Positions 30,730-43,147 of a stretch of DNA of 64,000 bases are shown piece by piece. Below the pieces are notes generated by a model. That model was not told the DNA's origin and did no database searches. It worked only from the letters and a program-made list of their open reading frames with translations. Origin of the DNA: Byssochlamys sp. IMV 00236 (Eukaryota; Ascomycota; Eurotiomycetes; Eurotiales; Thermoascaceae); the NCBI GenBank assembly GCA_001931875.2, contig MSJH02000792.1, positions 336,734-400,733 on the forward strand. Direction: 5' to 3'. Positions within the stretch are counted from its first letter, which is position 1. Each line of letters opens with the position of its first letter. A program made the position numbers and the translations under genes.

Positions 30730-33141
30730 CTAGAGAAAATGGGTGTAGACTTTCGACGTCTCATGGACTTCCATCTCCTGAAGATCTCGTTAGCTCCGAC
30801 CCGGTGTGCACGGAGGTGTTGACGTACCATCTTGAAGGTATTGAGCTCCTCCTTAATTTGCTGCGCAAGGAGGGGAGTCAACCTGTTGCAGGTAGCAATA
30901 TCACCCCGTCGATCGTATTCCCCGCTAGGCCAGGTCTCGTGAAACTGGATACGGGGGCTGAATACGATATTCTTCGAGACCGATTGCGGTGTGATTGGGG
31001 CGCTCTTCGAATCAGGTCCCCCAAACCTGCCTACCGAAAGGAAGTAATCCTCGCCCTCAATCTTCACGGCATCAGCCCGTCTTTGCCCAGCCCCAGAAGC
31101 ACGATCTTCAGGAGTGCTGGGGGCGCTGGAGTGTGGAGAGTCGTTCGAACGAGCAGCACTAGACTCCGCTGGCCTTAAGGCCGGGGACGAGTTCCCAGAA
31201 TCGGTGCCAGTTCCTATCATCTATTAGTTCGAGGGTTCCATGAACCGACCAGGGTTTCTGAGTGACTTACTCTTAAGGATGCCCTTTCGAACAGCCGCGA
31301 GAACTTCAGCACGCTCCTTCTCTCCTCCCATAATGCTTTTACGCGATGCTTCACGGAGAGACCCGGTTCTCGAGGTGTCTGTGCTAGCTCCGTCCGAAGT
31401 AGCGAAGACGCCACCATGTCCGTGTGTATCTGGGTTGAAGCCCGTGCCCTTCTTGTCAGCTTCGATGTTCACTATCGACACCTTCGGGGCCATTGGCTCC
31501 ACGGCGATCGGATCTGCAGAGGCATTCACGAGAGACTTGGGCCGAAAAAGCCCAACGAGAGACCGGGTAGAACGCTTCATCCCTTTACCCATCTTGCGGA
31601 GCATGATAGATGCAGAAGAAGCGGTCGAGGAGATAGACAAATTGTCCGTAGACCCCGCGAAATGCGAGTAGATACTCTCTCCAAGTCCGCTAGCCTCTTG
31701 TCTCTCTGCAATTTCAGCCTGTTCAGCGCCCAGTTCTTCACTAAGCTGCTGTCTACGGGTCTTCTCAACTTCCCCATCTCTCCTGCCGAGGCTCTGTTGA
31801 GCAGAAACACGTCGCAGTTCGGACGCACTTCCGAAAGAAAATGCCCTCCTTAGACGAGATTTTCCAGACTTCTTTTGCTCATTTTTGGTGATGTCTGCCA
31901 GCCGTTGAGCTGCAGAACCTTCAGCGGGTTTCGTCTCCTTCTCCTCCTTAGCTGGTGAAGTCGACTTTGACGCATCGGCTACAGGGCTCATTGTGACCGG
32001 ATTGGACAATGGAGAAGGGTTGGTCGGCCGTTTGGAGATTTCTGGGGTACGGTGTCCGTTCTCCTCGTTGGCCGATGAAGCCCGTGTGCTGCTAGCATCG
32101 CGTGGAGCCTTGAAATCAACGTCAGCGAAAAAATGACACTGGCGTATGAATCCCCAAGGAACTTACCGAGTGATTCGACCGCGTCGAATGTATGCTGTCT
32201 GTGCTACCGTTGGCCGAGTGAGATGACCGTGACGAGGGCCGCTCTTCCCTTGAACGAGCACCGGACATGTTGATTAGTGTATTCTCTGGCGAAGGTGTCT
32301 CGCCTCTTAGTCCGGCAACTCCAGCGGTGTCGATGGTCGCCCAACTTCTGCGTCTATATCGCTTTGCGAGTTCAGGCTGCTGTAGTCTCTCGGATCGTGT
32401 ATCGTCCGCACTGGAAACACGTACGTGGCCACCAGCGCTACGGTCCGGAGACAGGAAAGGCCGCTGCACGCTCGGGGTTGACGAAGCATTCCCTTGTGTT
32501 GTTGAATCAGGTGTGGACACACGACCTACTGGCCCCGACGTCGCGAGAACACCAGCCGAATTGTGAGCCGCAGTCGAGTTATCAGCCCGTCTGTTCCCAC
32601 GACGGTAACGGTCGGGGGACGGCTTGGGTGCAAGAACGGGAGAAGAGATGTTCATGAAGGACGACGAAGGGATGTTGACGGTCGACAGCGGACGCGGAGA
32701 TAGGTCACCTGCTTGGCGTCTTGAAGGGATGGCAGTGTCGTCTTTGGACATGTAGGATCCAGATGAAGAGGTGGATGCGGTGGATACAGAACCAGCTGCT
32801 GAGTTGTGCATACTTCCATTGAATGAGAAACTGCCCGACCCTTGAGGAACTGAAGTAGCAGATGACGACCTGCTGTCCAGCCTCGGTTGAGGCGCCCATG
32901 ACTGACGGTTCTGGGGGTTTCCGGGCGTAGCTGTAAAGGCATAGGGGGCTACAGGAGCCATTGCCTGATGACCCCTGTGGTTCGTCGAGGTACCCATCGT
33001 ATGGGACACTGATTGACTCCGGGGACTCTGTTGATGGGACGTCTGGGACGGAGACGCGAAGGAGCCCGATGAGGAGGAAGGGCGAGTCTGAAGCATCGTC
33101 ACTGTCCCCGTCTGTGGAATCGTCTGGACAATGGCAGCCAT
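30730..33141 (-). CDS. bni4: Bni4-like bud-neck/septum scaffold protein, 748 aa
   Basis: Four exons keep frame: 33141-32167, 32108-31271, 31213-30828 and a last 48-nt exon 30777-30730. The first two thirds are Ser/Thr/Pro-rich and disordered. The conserved part is C-terminal: NIVFSPRIQFHETWPSGEY, then DRRGDIATCNRLTPLLAQQ, IKEELNTFK, and, only when the last exon is spliced on, MEMEVHETSKVYTHFL, which matches the end I recall for fungal Bni4 proteins. In yeast, Bni4 links the Glc7 phosphatase and chitin synthase III to the septin ring at the bud neck, directing chitin deposition; in a mould the likely site is the septum or hyphal wall. The first splice acceptor of exon 3 was moved to 31213 because only that keeps the frame. 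Confidence 0.75.
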
Positions 33142-36100
33142 GGTGCCTTGTGTTTCGACTACAACCCGAAATATTTCACTTCAAGGCGCTTGAGTTCTTT
33201 GATGACCTGAACCTGGAAGAATACGGGTATGTGTTGATGTGTTGATGGCCGAAGGGGGGAGTCGTGTCCACGAAGCGAATGGCGGAAATGATCTGATTCA
33301 CACACGGTCTGGTCAGTCCATTGTTCGACCGACACTTGAACGGGGGAAAGAGCAAGCAGCATCAGTCATCCACGGTCCGCACAAGAGCAGAAAACACGAG
33401 ATCGTGATCCACGGTGAAGTGGTCAAAACGGCGGACGGGAAGTCAGTGGTCCGATGGTTGAGGGTCTTACCTGGCAAAACAATTGTGAAAGATTATATTG
33501 ATACACAATTAATTAAAAAAAAGGAAGAAAAAAAGGCGCTCAAATTTGATGCAAGAAATGAATGTTGCGGAAGAAATGAAGGGTGTCCAAAAAAAAAATC
33601 CGGACGACGAAGGTAGAGGGGGCTAATGGTTGCGAGGAACGCAAGGCTCCGAACGGGCAGCAGCCAGAGGGAGTTTCAAGCCATGTAAAGGAGCAGCAGA
33701 GAGCCAAAAAGAGAACAGACGCCAATCCGTAGCACGGCACCTCCTCTTCTGATGGACGCAGAAGATGGGCCTTTGGCTGGGGACTAGGGGGGGGGAGGGG
33801 AGGGGGATGGAGGAAATGGAAAGATAGGAGAGGGAGCAGGAATGGAATAAGATGCCAGGGAGCGACCAGTACGGGACTGACTGACTGACAGACTGAGACT
33901 GACCGACGGGACTGGAGGCGGAGACGGCCTTTTCCAGAGCCCGCGAGAAGCACAGGGCGGGAGGAAAGCACGAAAGCGTGTCTGCTTCCAAAATAATAAT
34001 ACACTAAGAAAAGGTCTCCGGTACGGTATGTATACAGACTGATACCAAACAGACAGACAAGACAGACAAGACTGACAGATCCACGAGCATCCATCAGCCC
34101 TTGGGAGACGTTCGTTAGTTAGGTCGCTCACTACTCTCTCCCCTGGCGGGCCTCGAGGCACAACGCAGGACCCGGTATCAGCCGCGGAATGTACAGACGT
34201 CACTTGTTCCAGACAGTCGTCCTGTTCGGTTCGAGTTCTGTGCGGATCCAAAGATCGCAGATGGAGCTCTCCCGATCGCTACCAGCTAACTATCTCGAGT
34301 AACTATTATTATTACTGCATCCAAGAAGAATCCCGACAACGAACACACTGCCATTTTTGCCCTTTCCTTCTGTTCTTGCCAACGGCGGAACGGAAAGGAA
34401 CGTGCTGGACAGCAGTGAGGCCAACGCCCCATTTGGAGGCCCATAGAAGGTTAGAACTGCCAGTATCACCTCCAAGCCCCCCGTTGGCCACCCCCTGATT
34501 CGCCTGGCCGTTCTGCTAGCCTTCTTAGCTGTAACGCCAGTTACTCGACCGTCACTTTCTCCTGAGGCCCCGTGATGGTCGCCTGCGAAGCGACTCTGGC
34601 TCTCTTTTCCACGTCGTTCACCAGCATGTCGACACCATGAAACTGCATGCCAGCATAATTGTACCAGATTCCGTATATCTGCGATTCGAGCGCCTTCTGT
34701 GGCCGCTCCCGTACCAGGTTTCCCTTACCCGCCAAAGCGGGGGGAACAGGCGAGACCTTGGCTGTCACGACTCACGATAACAAAAAAAGAAAAGTAGAAA
34801 GTCTTCTCTTCCCCTTACGGTAGTAGTTCTATCGTCGCTCCATCAGGTTCGCCTTGTCATGGAAACTCGTCAAGAAGTATGGTTACCGTTCAGAGAAATA
34901 ATATTAGCCTTGCAGCAAGACTGGGGGTTACCGCATCCTACGGAGTTAGATGTTTTGGATCATCGGAATCGAAAGCTATTTTTTTTTTGTTATTTATCTT
35001 TTTTATTTTTTTGGACACCGATGGCCCTGCGATTGGATCACTTCGAATATGTTTCAGTCAGCAGTGCTGGCGGGATTGTGGCTAGCTGGTTATCGTTTGC
35101 TACCGATTACTACGAGCCTATGGTGTCGGATACATCGACAGATAGGAGACCGTCGTCAGGTGAGAGACAAGGTCCCCTGGATGTGCGTCATAATAGCTCA
35201 AGGGACTTGCCGCGCTTATCCTCGTGCCACATCCATGGGCCAACCCGGGAAAGATAAGAAAATAGATTTCTACACGCGGCAAACCGTTTGGTTGGATTAT
35301 TGGCGCACCATGGAATACTTTCTGGTTCCTGATGCTTCCATGGGAATTCTCCACCGCAGAAGAACATAATAGAACAAGGGAAAAATGTGATTCATCTATA
35401 CGGGTAGAATCGATCCTCTCGTCATGTCTGTCGGCGATAAACAACGTTTGATTTCACAGTCGCCCTGTAACTACTATCTGTAGATAGATGAGAGTAATTA
35501 TTTGCAGGTGGGTTTCAGGTATTTTTGGCTAAGGGTCCGTTCGCGTTACAAGATAGCAGACCGGCTGAGGAGAAGCAACCTATAGTTCCCGTCCCTAGAG
35601 TAGATACGTGCGATTACCCTCGATAGCCCTCTTTCATAGGCTGGCAGGCTTCCACGCTTAACCCCTCGTCGGTCTTAGACCAAAGTGTATTAACGACCCT
35701 ATTCAGATCGTGCGCAACATACTTCAACGCACGGTTGGCGCGGAGGATCGCGTCGAGATAAAAGAGGACTTGCCATTCCTGTATATTGTTATTATTATTG
35801 CGAGATACAAGGATCTTTTTGATCACCGCATTTCCCGCTGCGGCACAGTTACTATGACCGAGTCCAAGAGGAGAGTGTGCGAAACCGGAGGCAATTAACT
35901 AACTAGCGTCCACGTTTTCTATCGTTGTGAGTTGATGTTCGCATCACAACAATAATAACGGGGCGAGATGAGCAGATCATCCGAGCACTCCGCGATTTAG
36001 ATAATCCAGTGCGATCTTTCCAACCTTCCGAGCTCACGTCGCATCGGCTCTTCTTTTCTTCTCGGTGACTATCCTGGAGAGTATGGATCCTGAGGGACGG

Positions 36101-39100
36101 AGACCGGATACGCAGACCCACGCAAGCAGTCTGTTCCCGTGTGATCGACAGGATTGACAATCGTGGGAATCTCAGACTCCGCAGTGACTCGTTGCCTGCA
36201 GTCGATCTGACTGCCTGTCGATGGTCTGTTTGGGCGGTCGCAATTTATCTGTTACCCGCCCGCCGATTCCGCACGCGCTGTGCTTTTGCTCGCCTTCTCC
36301 GTCTGAATCTGAAGAACTGATCGGATTGAAACTGGCTCCTATCCCCCACAGATCTCGACAAGCCGCTGTTAGAGTACTGAAACGACGCGCAACTTGGCGG
36401 TGTAAAGGCTCCGTTTAGCGTCCGTTGCTCTTAGCGACTTCTTGTTACCCGGAGTTGAGCCACAGGGGTCTGCATGATATCGCTGAAAAAGTCCGCGGGG
36501 TAATAATAGTTCTTAACTAGAGCAGACTATGGCCTACAGGCTAATTGTGTCGTTGTATCGTACTTCATAGACGAGGATGATAACTGCCCCAAGACTCAAG
36601 ACTCAAGAGTCAACACAGACCTCTTGGTTTCAACCCCAGACCTAGATATCGGCAGTTGGACTGAGATTTCTGGCTCGTTTGAGTCCGCCGCTGTGCTAGG
36701 ATGGCGACGTAAGTTGCCCTTTGCCTCCGCAGGTGCTCGAGTATTACCGTTTCCACCGTGGCACAGATGGGCCGCAAGTCAGTATCATACGTGCAATTTA
36801 CCTGGGTCCTGAAGAGACAAGCTGGTTGCCTGCGCACAATTTCGTGGAGTTCGGGGTGATTATTCCTGCGTTCCCCATAAAAAGAAGATCACCCCACAAT
36901 CCTGGTTCAACCCATGACGCGTCTACAGGCGACAGCCGTTGGACACATCAAGTGAACGCTGATTGCTCCCAATTTGTAACTGGATGCGTAAATGCGTAGG
37001 TACTCCGCAGAGTCCCTGGTCTCCTTTCCATCCACGTTGGCATCATCGACAGATTCTCCCAGGAAGGTGATGATGATGATGTGGGGGGTTCCACGGATAT
37101 ATCAGGTTCCTGACCCGGCGATGGTCATCGATCTCCAATGAGGTTTTGGCGAGATTAACATTAAGGTATCCAGGTCCGGACCGTGGTCGTAGTTCCCTTG
37201 CCCTGACCTGGCCGGATGCAGCATCATTGTTCAAGGTGACTTTGTGCCTATGCGTCAGACCTTGCTTGCACGAAAAACGGGGGTACGGCCACAGCGATCT
37301 ACAATACCGCTCTATCGTCATTCATTTGCTGCCCTAGGCAAATAGTTAACTCGCTCGCATGCGAGTTGGACTCCAGTGTACTCCGTATGTTCGCATGCCA
37401 AAGGATCGAAGGATGGAAAACTTGTCCAAACTAGGGATGCATGGAGAAAGCAAGCCAGCAGCGAGAAGTGATTGAAGGTAAACCACATTTGCCGATATTA
37501 TCGCAGAAACAGACCTGTAAAGTCATCCTCCGCCAAGAGAATTCTATGCATCTGGATTCTGCACCGTCAACTGCTTTACCTGACCGTATTGATCCCAAGT
37601 AATAATGCGACGCGACTACTAAAGTAAAATCGTGAGCAAGGGGTCGTCCATAAGGGACGGCTACCGAAAGCCTCAGGACACCTTCTCGAGCTTGAAACGG
37701 CGCACGCAATATGCAGGCCTCGGTGCTATACCCAATCGTGTCAACAACTGCAGGCGCTATATCACTACCACCACGAATCAAAGCGCTGTACTCACGATCC
37801 GGCTCAACTGCTCTCTTACCAGCAGAGTACAGCTCATCTTGCTGCAACCAGCGTCTTCATTGTCCCGTATTCATTGGTAACATGTCTTTAGAGGAAGGGA
37901 AATCCCTCTCTGCCATCCACATCGACTTGCTGAGGGAATGGCCAATTCAATATCTGAGCAATGCGATCGAAGGGTGCCGCCCTTCTCAATCTCTTGCAGG
38001 CACTGTCCAGATCTGCATGTCAACGTTCGAATGCTGAGAAGTGAAACGGAAACAGCAGCACAGGCCCTGTATACTGCTGCACGTCGCCTGAAGCGGACGA
38101 GCCCAGGCTGTGCGGGGCGCCCCGATTACAGAGCGAATAAGCCGAGTTCCGGCAGTTATTTGTCCCTCGACGACTGGACGGACTCCACGCGAGTAAACAA
38201 TGATAGTCGCTCTCAGTCGAGAAGCCACCATCGTGTGTGAGCATTAGAGTTCCGTTGCCGGGACATTGTTTTAAGGTTACAAGAGAAACACTTTGAGTTC
38301 ACATGGATGTGGCTGATTCTCTCATATCGCAATCTCAGGCAATTGTGATCTTTTCAAGGGAACAGAGGAACCAGGCATATTATTGTCTCATATCTGCATA
38401 CAAGTCGAACTCGGGACCCGCCAACGGCACATGAGCAGTGTAACTGTCGGCCGGAAAGAAGTCATGATAAACTGACATTAATGATCTCTGTGAGCTTCTG
38501 GAATAGCAGAACACAGCGCTGGCTGAGAGCGGCTTGAGAGAGATCCATTCGGTTATACTATTGGTCATATCTGTCAACCACGTTGACAGGTCCTCGCCGT
38601 CTGTGCAGGCCGAAGAATGTAGGCACACTTGTATGTACAAGGGCCCTTCCATCTCGCAACTATGTCCGGTTGCGGCGGGTTAGCACAGTCCTCCCAGGCA
38701 CATCGACAATCCTTCAAATACAGCATATTTTTTTTTTCTTTTGTAAGTGTTATTTCCCACGGAAACACAGCTCCGGACTACCACGTTCCATGGTATGTAG
38801 TTCAAATTTTCATGTTGAAGTGAACGACATGGCCGTGGGACATCTGTACGATGTGGGGAGCGAACCCTTCATGATACCACCAACACCACAGTCCAACCGA
38901 TGGCCAAGACGGACTAGATCTGTTAAAAAATGATGATCGAGCAGGAGGCTTTTCATCGGACTTACTTGGCGTACCAACCAGCTTCGAGTTGGGTAATCGA
39001 TCCCACTCGACCTGTACGACCTGCATTCTAGCTTTTCTGCTGTCGTTTCTTAGCATGATATTGCTCCAACTTGTCAACTCACCGCTCGACACCTGAGTGA

Positions 39101-41466
39101 ACAACAATGGGTCCAGGATAGCAGGTTCCGTGGTTCTAAACCCGCGAAACTTTTGAAAGAGCGGCTGAATCCGACGCTAAAAGGTCAGGTCTCAGCCTAC
39201 CCGGATTAAGAAAAGGTGTTCATCGGAGACCAATGCTATTGCTGAGCCGACCACCGATTGAATTATATTATGCATGCGGACAGTGATCAGGTTGGTGACA
39301 AAACGTCCATGGCCATTTCAACTTCAGCAAAATTTGACCATCGGTAACGAGGTCAAAGCCCCTGGTCAGATCATGTATCCTTCAACCTTGGAACCGTGGG
39401 AAAGGATCGAGTTACCGCAAGCAGCTGGGATGTCAATACATACGGAGAGCATACCATATATCTTGACTAATGATACTCTCAAATTTTTGACATCAGCTCA
39501 CCAGCCTCACCGTCTTGGTTATGCCGGCAGAATAACCGAACCAGGTTCATGTCTCACCGCTTTCGCTATATCTCCAGGATTTAGCCCTTTCTACCAAACG
39601 ATCTCGGGAACTTGCCCTGAGATCACAGCATCTTACGATGAGTGATTATAATTGCTCTCGATAGAAGCACAGAAAGGATGCTAGACAGACGTTGGCATGT
39701 TTTGCCAACAGTGAATGCAGAACCCAGTCACTCTTCTCGATGATAGTTAATCATCTTGTCTCACGATGTCAGACTCGTCCCTGACGGTTTTCCCCTCGAA
39801 ACATAACGGTTATTGATAAACGAGAATTACTAGAAACGACCTCATGAGACACGAAAGGATCTTTTAAGGAGAAACATTCCAAGCTTCCCGCGCATTTGAC
39901 ACCGGATTGTGTTCATTAGAGGCAAAGAGATCACTTTCGCAAGGTGAAACGATCCACTCACTGAACACTAATTACGAGCAGCTTGTGGGACTGCCAGTGC
40001 GGAGTCGTCAGCTTGGATGTGATATGGTACGATATCAACTCAACTGATGTCTGCGGGGCTCAACTCGCGTGAGTCCTGTTCTCTCTCTTTTTCCCTTTTA
40101 AAGAGAGGTCCTTGGGATAATCTCTATGCAACATGACCGGGACAAGATTTTGGCCCGTAGACGGGCAGATATCCATCTAACAATTGTACTGGAGATTTCT
40201 GTGCAGAGAAAACTCACTTCTCCCCTTCTTACAGCTCAGATAAATTCCCCCAATCTTTGCCACTGTGCGCTGTTCATTGTGGAACCACTCACTGCAGGTC
40301 TAAAGTGCCACCTTGAGGACCACTTTATGAACAGAAGTTGGAAGTCCTATGCAGTCTTTCATAAGAAGTTTTGCTCGCTTGCACATGCCTCTAAAACTTG
40401 CTTGCATGTGGTGCCTGTCCCGTTGATCTACTGTGATTGGTGATAAATCTCCGTAGAGGTTCATCACTACTACAGTAGGCATGCGTAATCAAGTCTTGTC
40501 AAAACAGTGCGTTCGGATTCGGTAATAATCACAGGCATCCCTGTAACACCATTAGGCTTGGAGGTGGCGATGCGTACCCATGTCGAGGGACGCAAAGACG
40601 TCTCCCCGGTAAAATGAGAGAAATATTCCTATGGTACCCGTGAAGTTGAGATCGGTTTTGACTGCTGCCACTGGCGCTTCTTAGTATACTCTCTTGGTCA
40701 CTGCTCATGGGATTATAAGATTCCTCTGTTTCATTCGTTTGGCTGGATAGCCAATGATATCAATAGTTCTATAGTATCAATTATGCGCACTATTAATCTG
40801 CGTCTAATATACACTATATCCTACTGTATATATCATAGAACAAACTTCAACTACTATCTTTCATTGTGGACTTCTGCCTATATTGTATTATTGTTGTATT
40901 CAAATCTCGCCGCTATTTCCCAGTAAACTGTTTCGCAATGCGGAAATAGGTACTGTATAAACCACTTGTTCCTTTTACTGCACAATAACAATGAGAGAAG
41001 TACAACGCTATTCTCCGTTATTAAGAGCACTATAATGACATTAGCTTTATTCTCTACGCCTTACCATTTCATTGACAACAAAGAATATGGAAGTTAAGTA
41101 GGAAATTGAAGGCCCTTCCCCGTGTTACTCCATGTTTATAGCGGGTCTTGATGAACAATTCCACGTTGAAATCCTGCAGGGAGAATAAACAACAATGATG
41201 GACCCGTCCCTCCAGTCAATCCTTGACATCAAAGTAATCTGCATCGAAACACGCAGCCTTGTTGTGTTTCAAGGTGCAGATAACTCTTCTTTCTGTTGGC
41301 AGTTCCCATTGTACTCGTGCGCTCAATGGCTGTCTGATATAAAAACGACGCTGGGTATTTTCGCTTTACATACCAACGAGGTCTTCTCTTCTTCTTCTTA
41401 TCCATATTGCGTCCCTACGTGTTCTCAGTTATCTCAAAAGGCAGATTTCATCTTGCAAGAGCCAAC
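33142..41466. other. Gene-poor 8.3-kb region
   Basis: No gene is supported. The left 2 kb is probably the promoter and leader of the bni4-like gene and includes poly-A/T and G-rich runs (for example about 33787-33808). Between about 37431 and 39107 several minus-strand open frames (37431-37847, 37986-38244, 38380-38652, 38802-39107) lie close together in different frames and might be parts of a broken or multi-exon gene; I could not join them by clear splice sites or recognise a domain. 40680-41100 is very AT-rich. A plus-strand frame at 39274-39645 has no recognisable feature. Confidence 0.45.
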
Positions 41467-42738
41467 ATGTGCCAACTCACAGTGAACTGGCATATCTGTA
41501 GCCACCTCGTCCCTCAGAAGGAGACTTGTCAATTCGACAGCCTTTCTGAACACAAGCCGCGTGAGAGTACAGCCATATTTGATGAATCTCTCTGTTGGCT
41601 ATGCGAACAATCCCCGTCGGAGTTCATCAATGCTATGGTTACTACTCAACTGACGGCACAGGATGTCATCAATGCACTGGGTGTATCTGAAAACCATCCA
41701 AATCTGATGACCATCATTGGAAAATATTTTGACAGATATGAGAATGGACACATGTCTAATATGAGATTCAGATTCGACAGGGTTCTGGATGGTTTGGATA
41801 TGCCACGGCCTGAAGGTCACGAGCAGAATCTGAACGCGCAATTGAATGCTCTTTCGGCGTTGGCTGCTGTCAACAATGCGCATACTTCCGCGACTGTGCA
41901 GGCTTTTCCTCAGCTTCAAGCCCAGGGACTGGGTGCGTCAATCGCGGGAAACCAGGGCAATATGGCAATCACTAGTCTGTCGATGCCAAATGGTGGAAAT
42001 GTCTCCAGTGATCAACAAGATACTGTTAATCCCGCACACATGACTGTGGGAAATACTACCGCAGATCCCCTCGACTTGGACGAGATGTTCCCGACGTTGG
42101 ATGACCACCAGTCACTGATCACTATGGAGCATCTGGAATCGCTGCAGGCGCACAGAGAAATGGATATTTCTGACACAGAAAGCAGCGATAGTGAGGATTC
42201 TGTGGAAACTCCCGGTGTTGAAAACACTGTGAGACAATCTACTCCTGCGAATGCAGCTACCAAGGCAGAAACTAATCGCAGGATGACTAGTAAGATCTCG
42301 GGAAATAAACAGTCGCCGCCAGCGAGAACTGAATTTCATGAGCATGTGTTCGAATTAGACCGTGTCATGTCTGAAGACCAAAACATTACCTCTCAACTGC
42401 AGTCCAACATTTCATATCCGTTGTACACTCGGAACCCTCAAATCAATGATCTGACATCTGCTGAACATCGTGAATTTTCGAGCTCCAATCTACACCATCT
42501 GACCGTCATTACTGCTTTGAATCATCAGCTGGAAACTCAAGGTCCGAGCTACGAGCTTGTGCAGGCTTTGTCGAAGGAAGTGTCTGAAGGTGCGCAGGAA
42601 ATGCAGGTGATAGGGGAACGATGGCATCGATTGTCTGATGCTGTGATGAGGAATATCAGTCGCTACACTGCATCACAACTTCCAGAGCCTAATACGGGAG
42701 AAGGAATCTTACCCTACGCTTCTACCCCCTCAGACTGA
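41467..42738 (+). CDS. Hypothetical protein with Cys/His N-terminus, 423 aa
   Basis: Not recognised by function. It starts MCQLTVNWHICSHLVPQKETC, a short Cys/His pattern seen at the start of many uncharacterised Aspergillus proteins and possibly metal-binding; this decided the ATG at 41467 over the longer open frame. A second Cys pair (CWLC) lies near residue 44. Residues 53-110 form a helical region (TAQDVINALGVSENHPNLMTIIGKYF in part). The middle is Asn/Gln/Ser-rich, with an acidic serine cluster (DISDTESSDSEDSVE, near 235) like casein kinase 2 targets. The C-terminal 100 residues are helical again. No membrane segment. Single exon, converging on the eIF2B gamma gene. Confidence 0.65.
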   Translation: MCQLTVNWHICSHLVPQKETCQFDSLSEHKPRESTAIFDESLCWLCEQSPSEFINAMVTTQLTAQDVINALGVSENHPNLMTIIGKYFDRYENGHMSNMRFRFDRVLDGLDMPRPEGHEQNLNAQLNALSALAAVNNAHTSATVQAFPQLQAQGLGASIAGNQGNMAITSLSMPNGGNVSSDQQDTVNPAHMTVGNTTADPLDLDEMFPTLDDHQSLITMEHLESLQAHREMDISDTESSDSEDSVETPGVENTVRQSTPANAATKAETNRRMTSKISGNKQSPPARTEFHEHVFELDRVMSEDQNITSQLQSNISYPLYTRNPQINDLTSAEHREFSSSNLHHLTVITALNHQLETQGPSYELVQALSKEVSEGAQEMQVIGERWHRLSDAVMRNISRYTASQLPEPNTGEGILPYASTPSD

Positions 42739-43147
42739 TCCCAGCGAAGATATCTATGAGAAAAGAAAAAAATAATATTATGGATGATGATCTGAGCTAT
42801 TATTCGCGCCAGGTACCCCGCATTAGGGAGCCTTATGGGTGCGTAAAGGTCGATTGTACTGGAGACATGAGGATAATGCCGGGTCTCCTTCGCCTATAAC
42901 ATTATTTATCTTATTTTCCGGCGTCATAACTGGGTCATTTCCTAATCTCGAGAATCCATTTATATGTGGTTCTTACATTTTCTTTCCTACTCTTGTTAAT
43001 TTCGACAGAAGATAGCTTAGTTGTACGTAATAGGTAATCATAGAATGACAAATGTCGTAACTTTTCCTCATATTCTTCTTCGTTAAACCTTTTCTCTCTA
43101 TATGATAGGTTGATGAAAGTAAGGGAAGTCATAAGAGTACGACATGA
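42739..43147. other. Short convergent intergenic region
   Basis: AT-rich 3' flanks of two convergent genes. No ORF is supported. Confidence 0.5.

Noticed and set aside
41407..41466. Longer N-terminus for the hypothetical protein at 41467
   Set aside because: The extension has no ATG start. The Cys/His N-terminal pattern begins exactly at the ATG at 41467.
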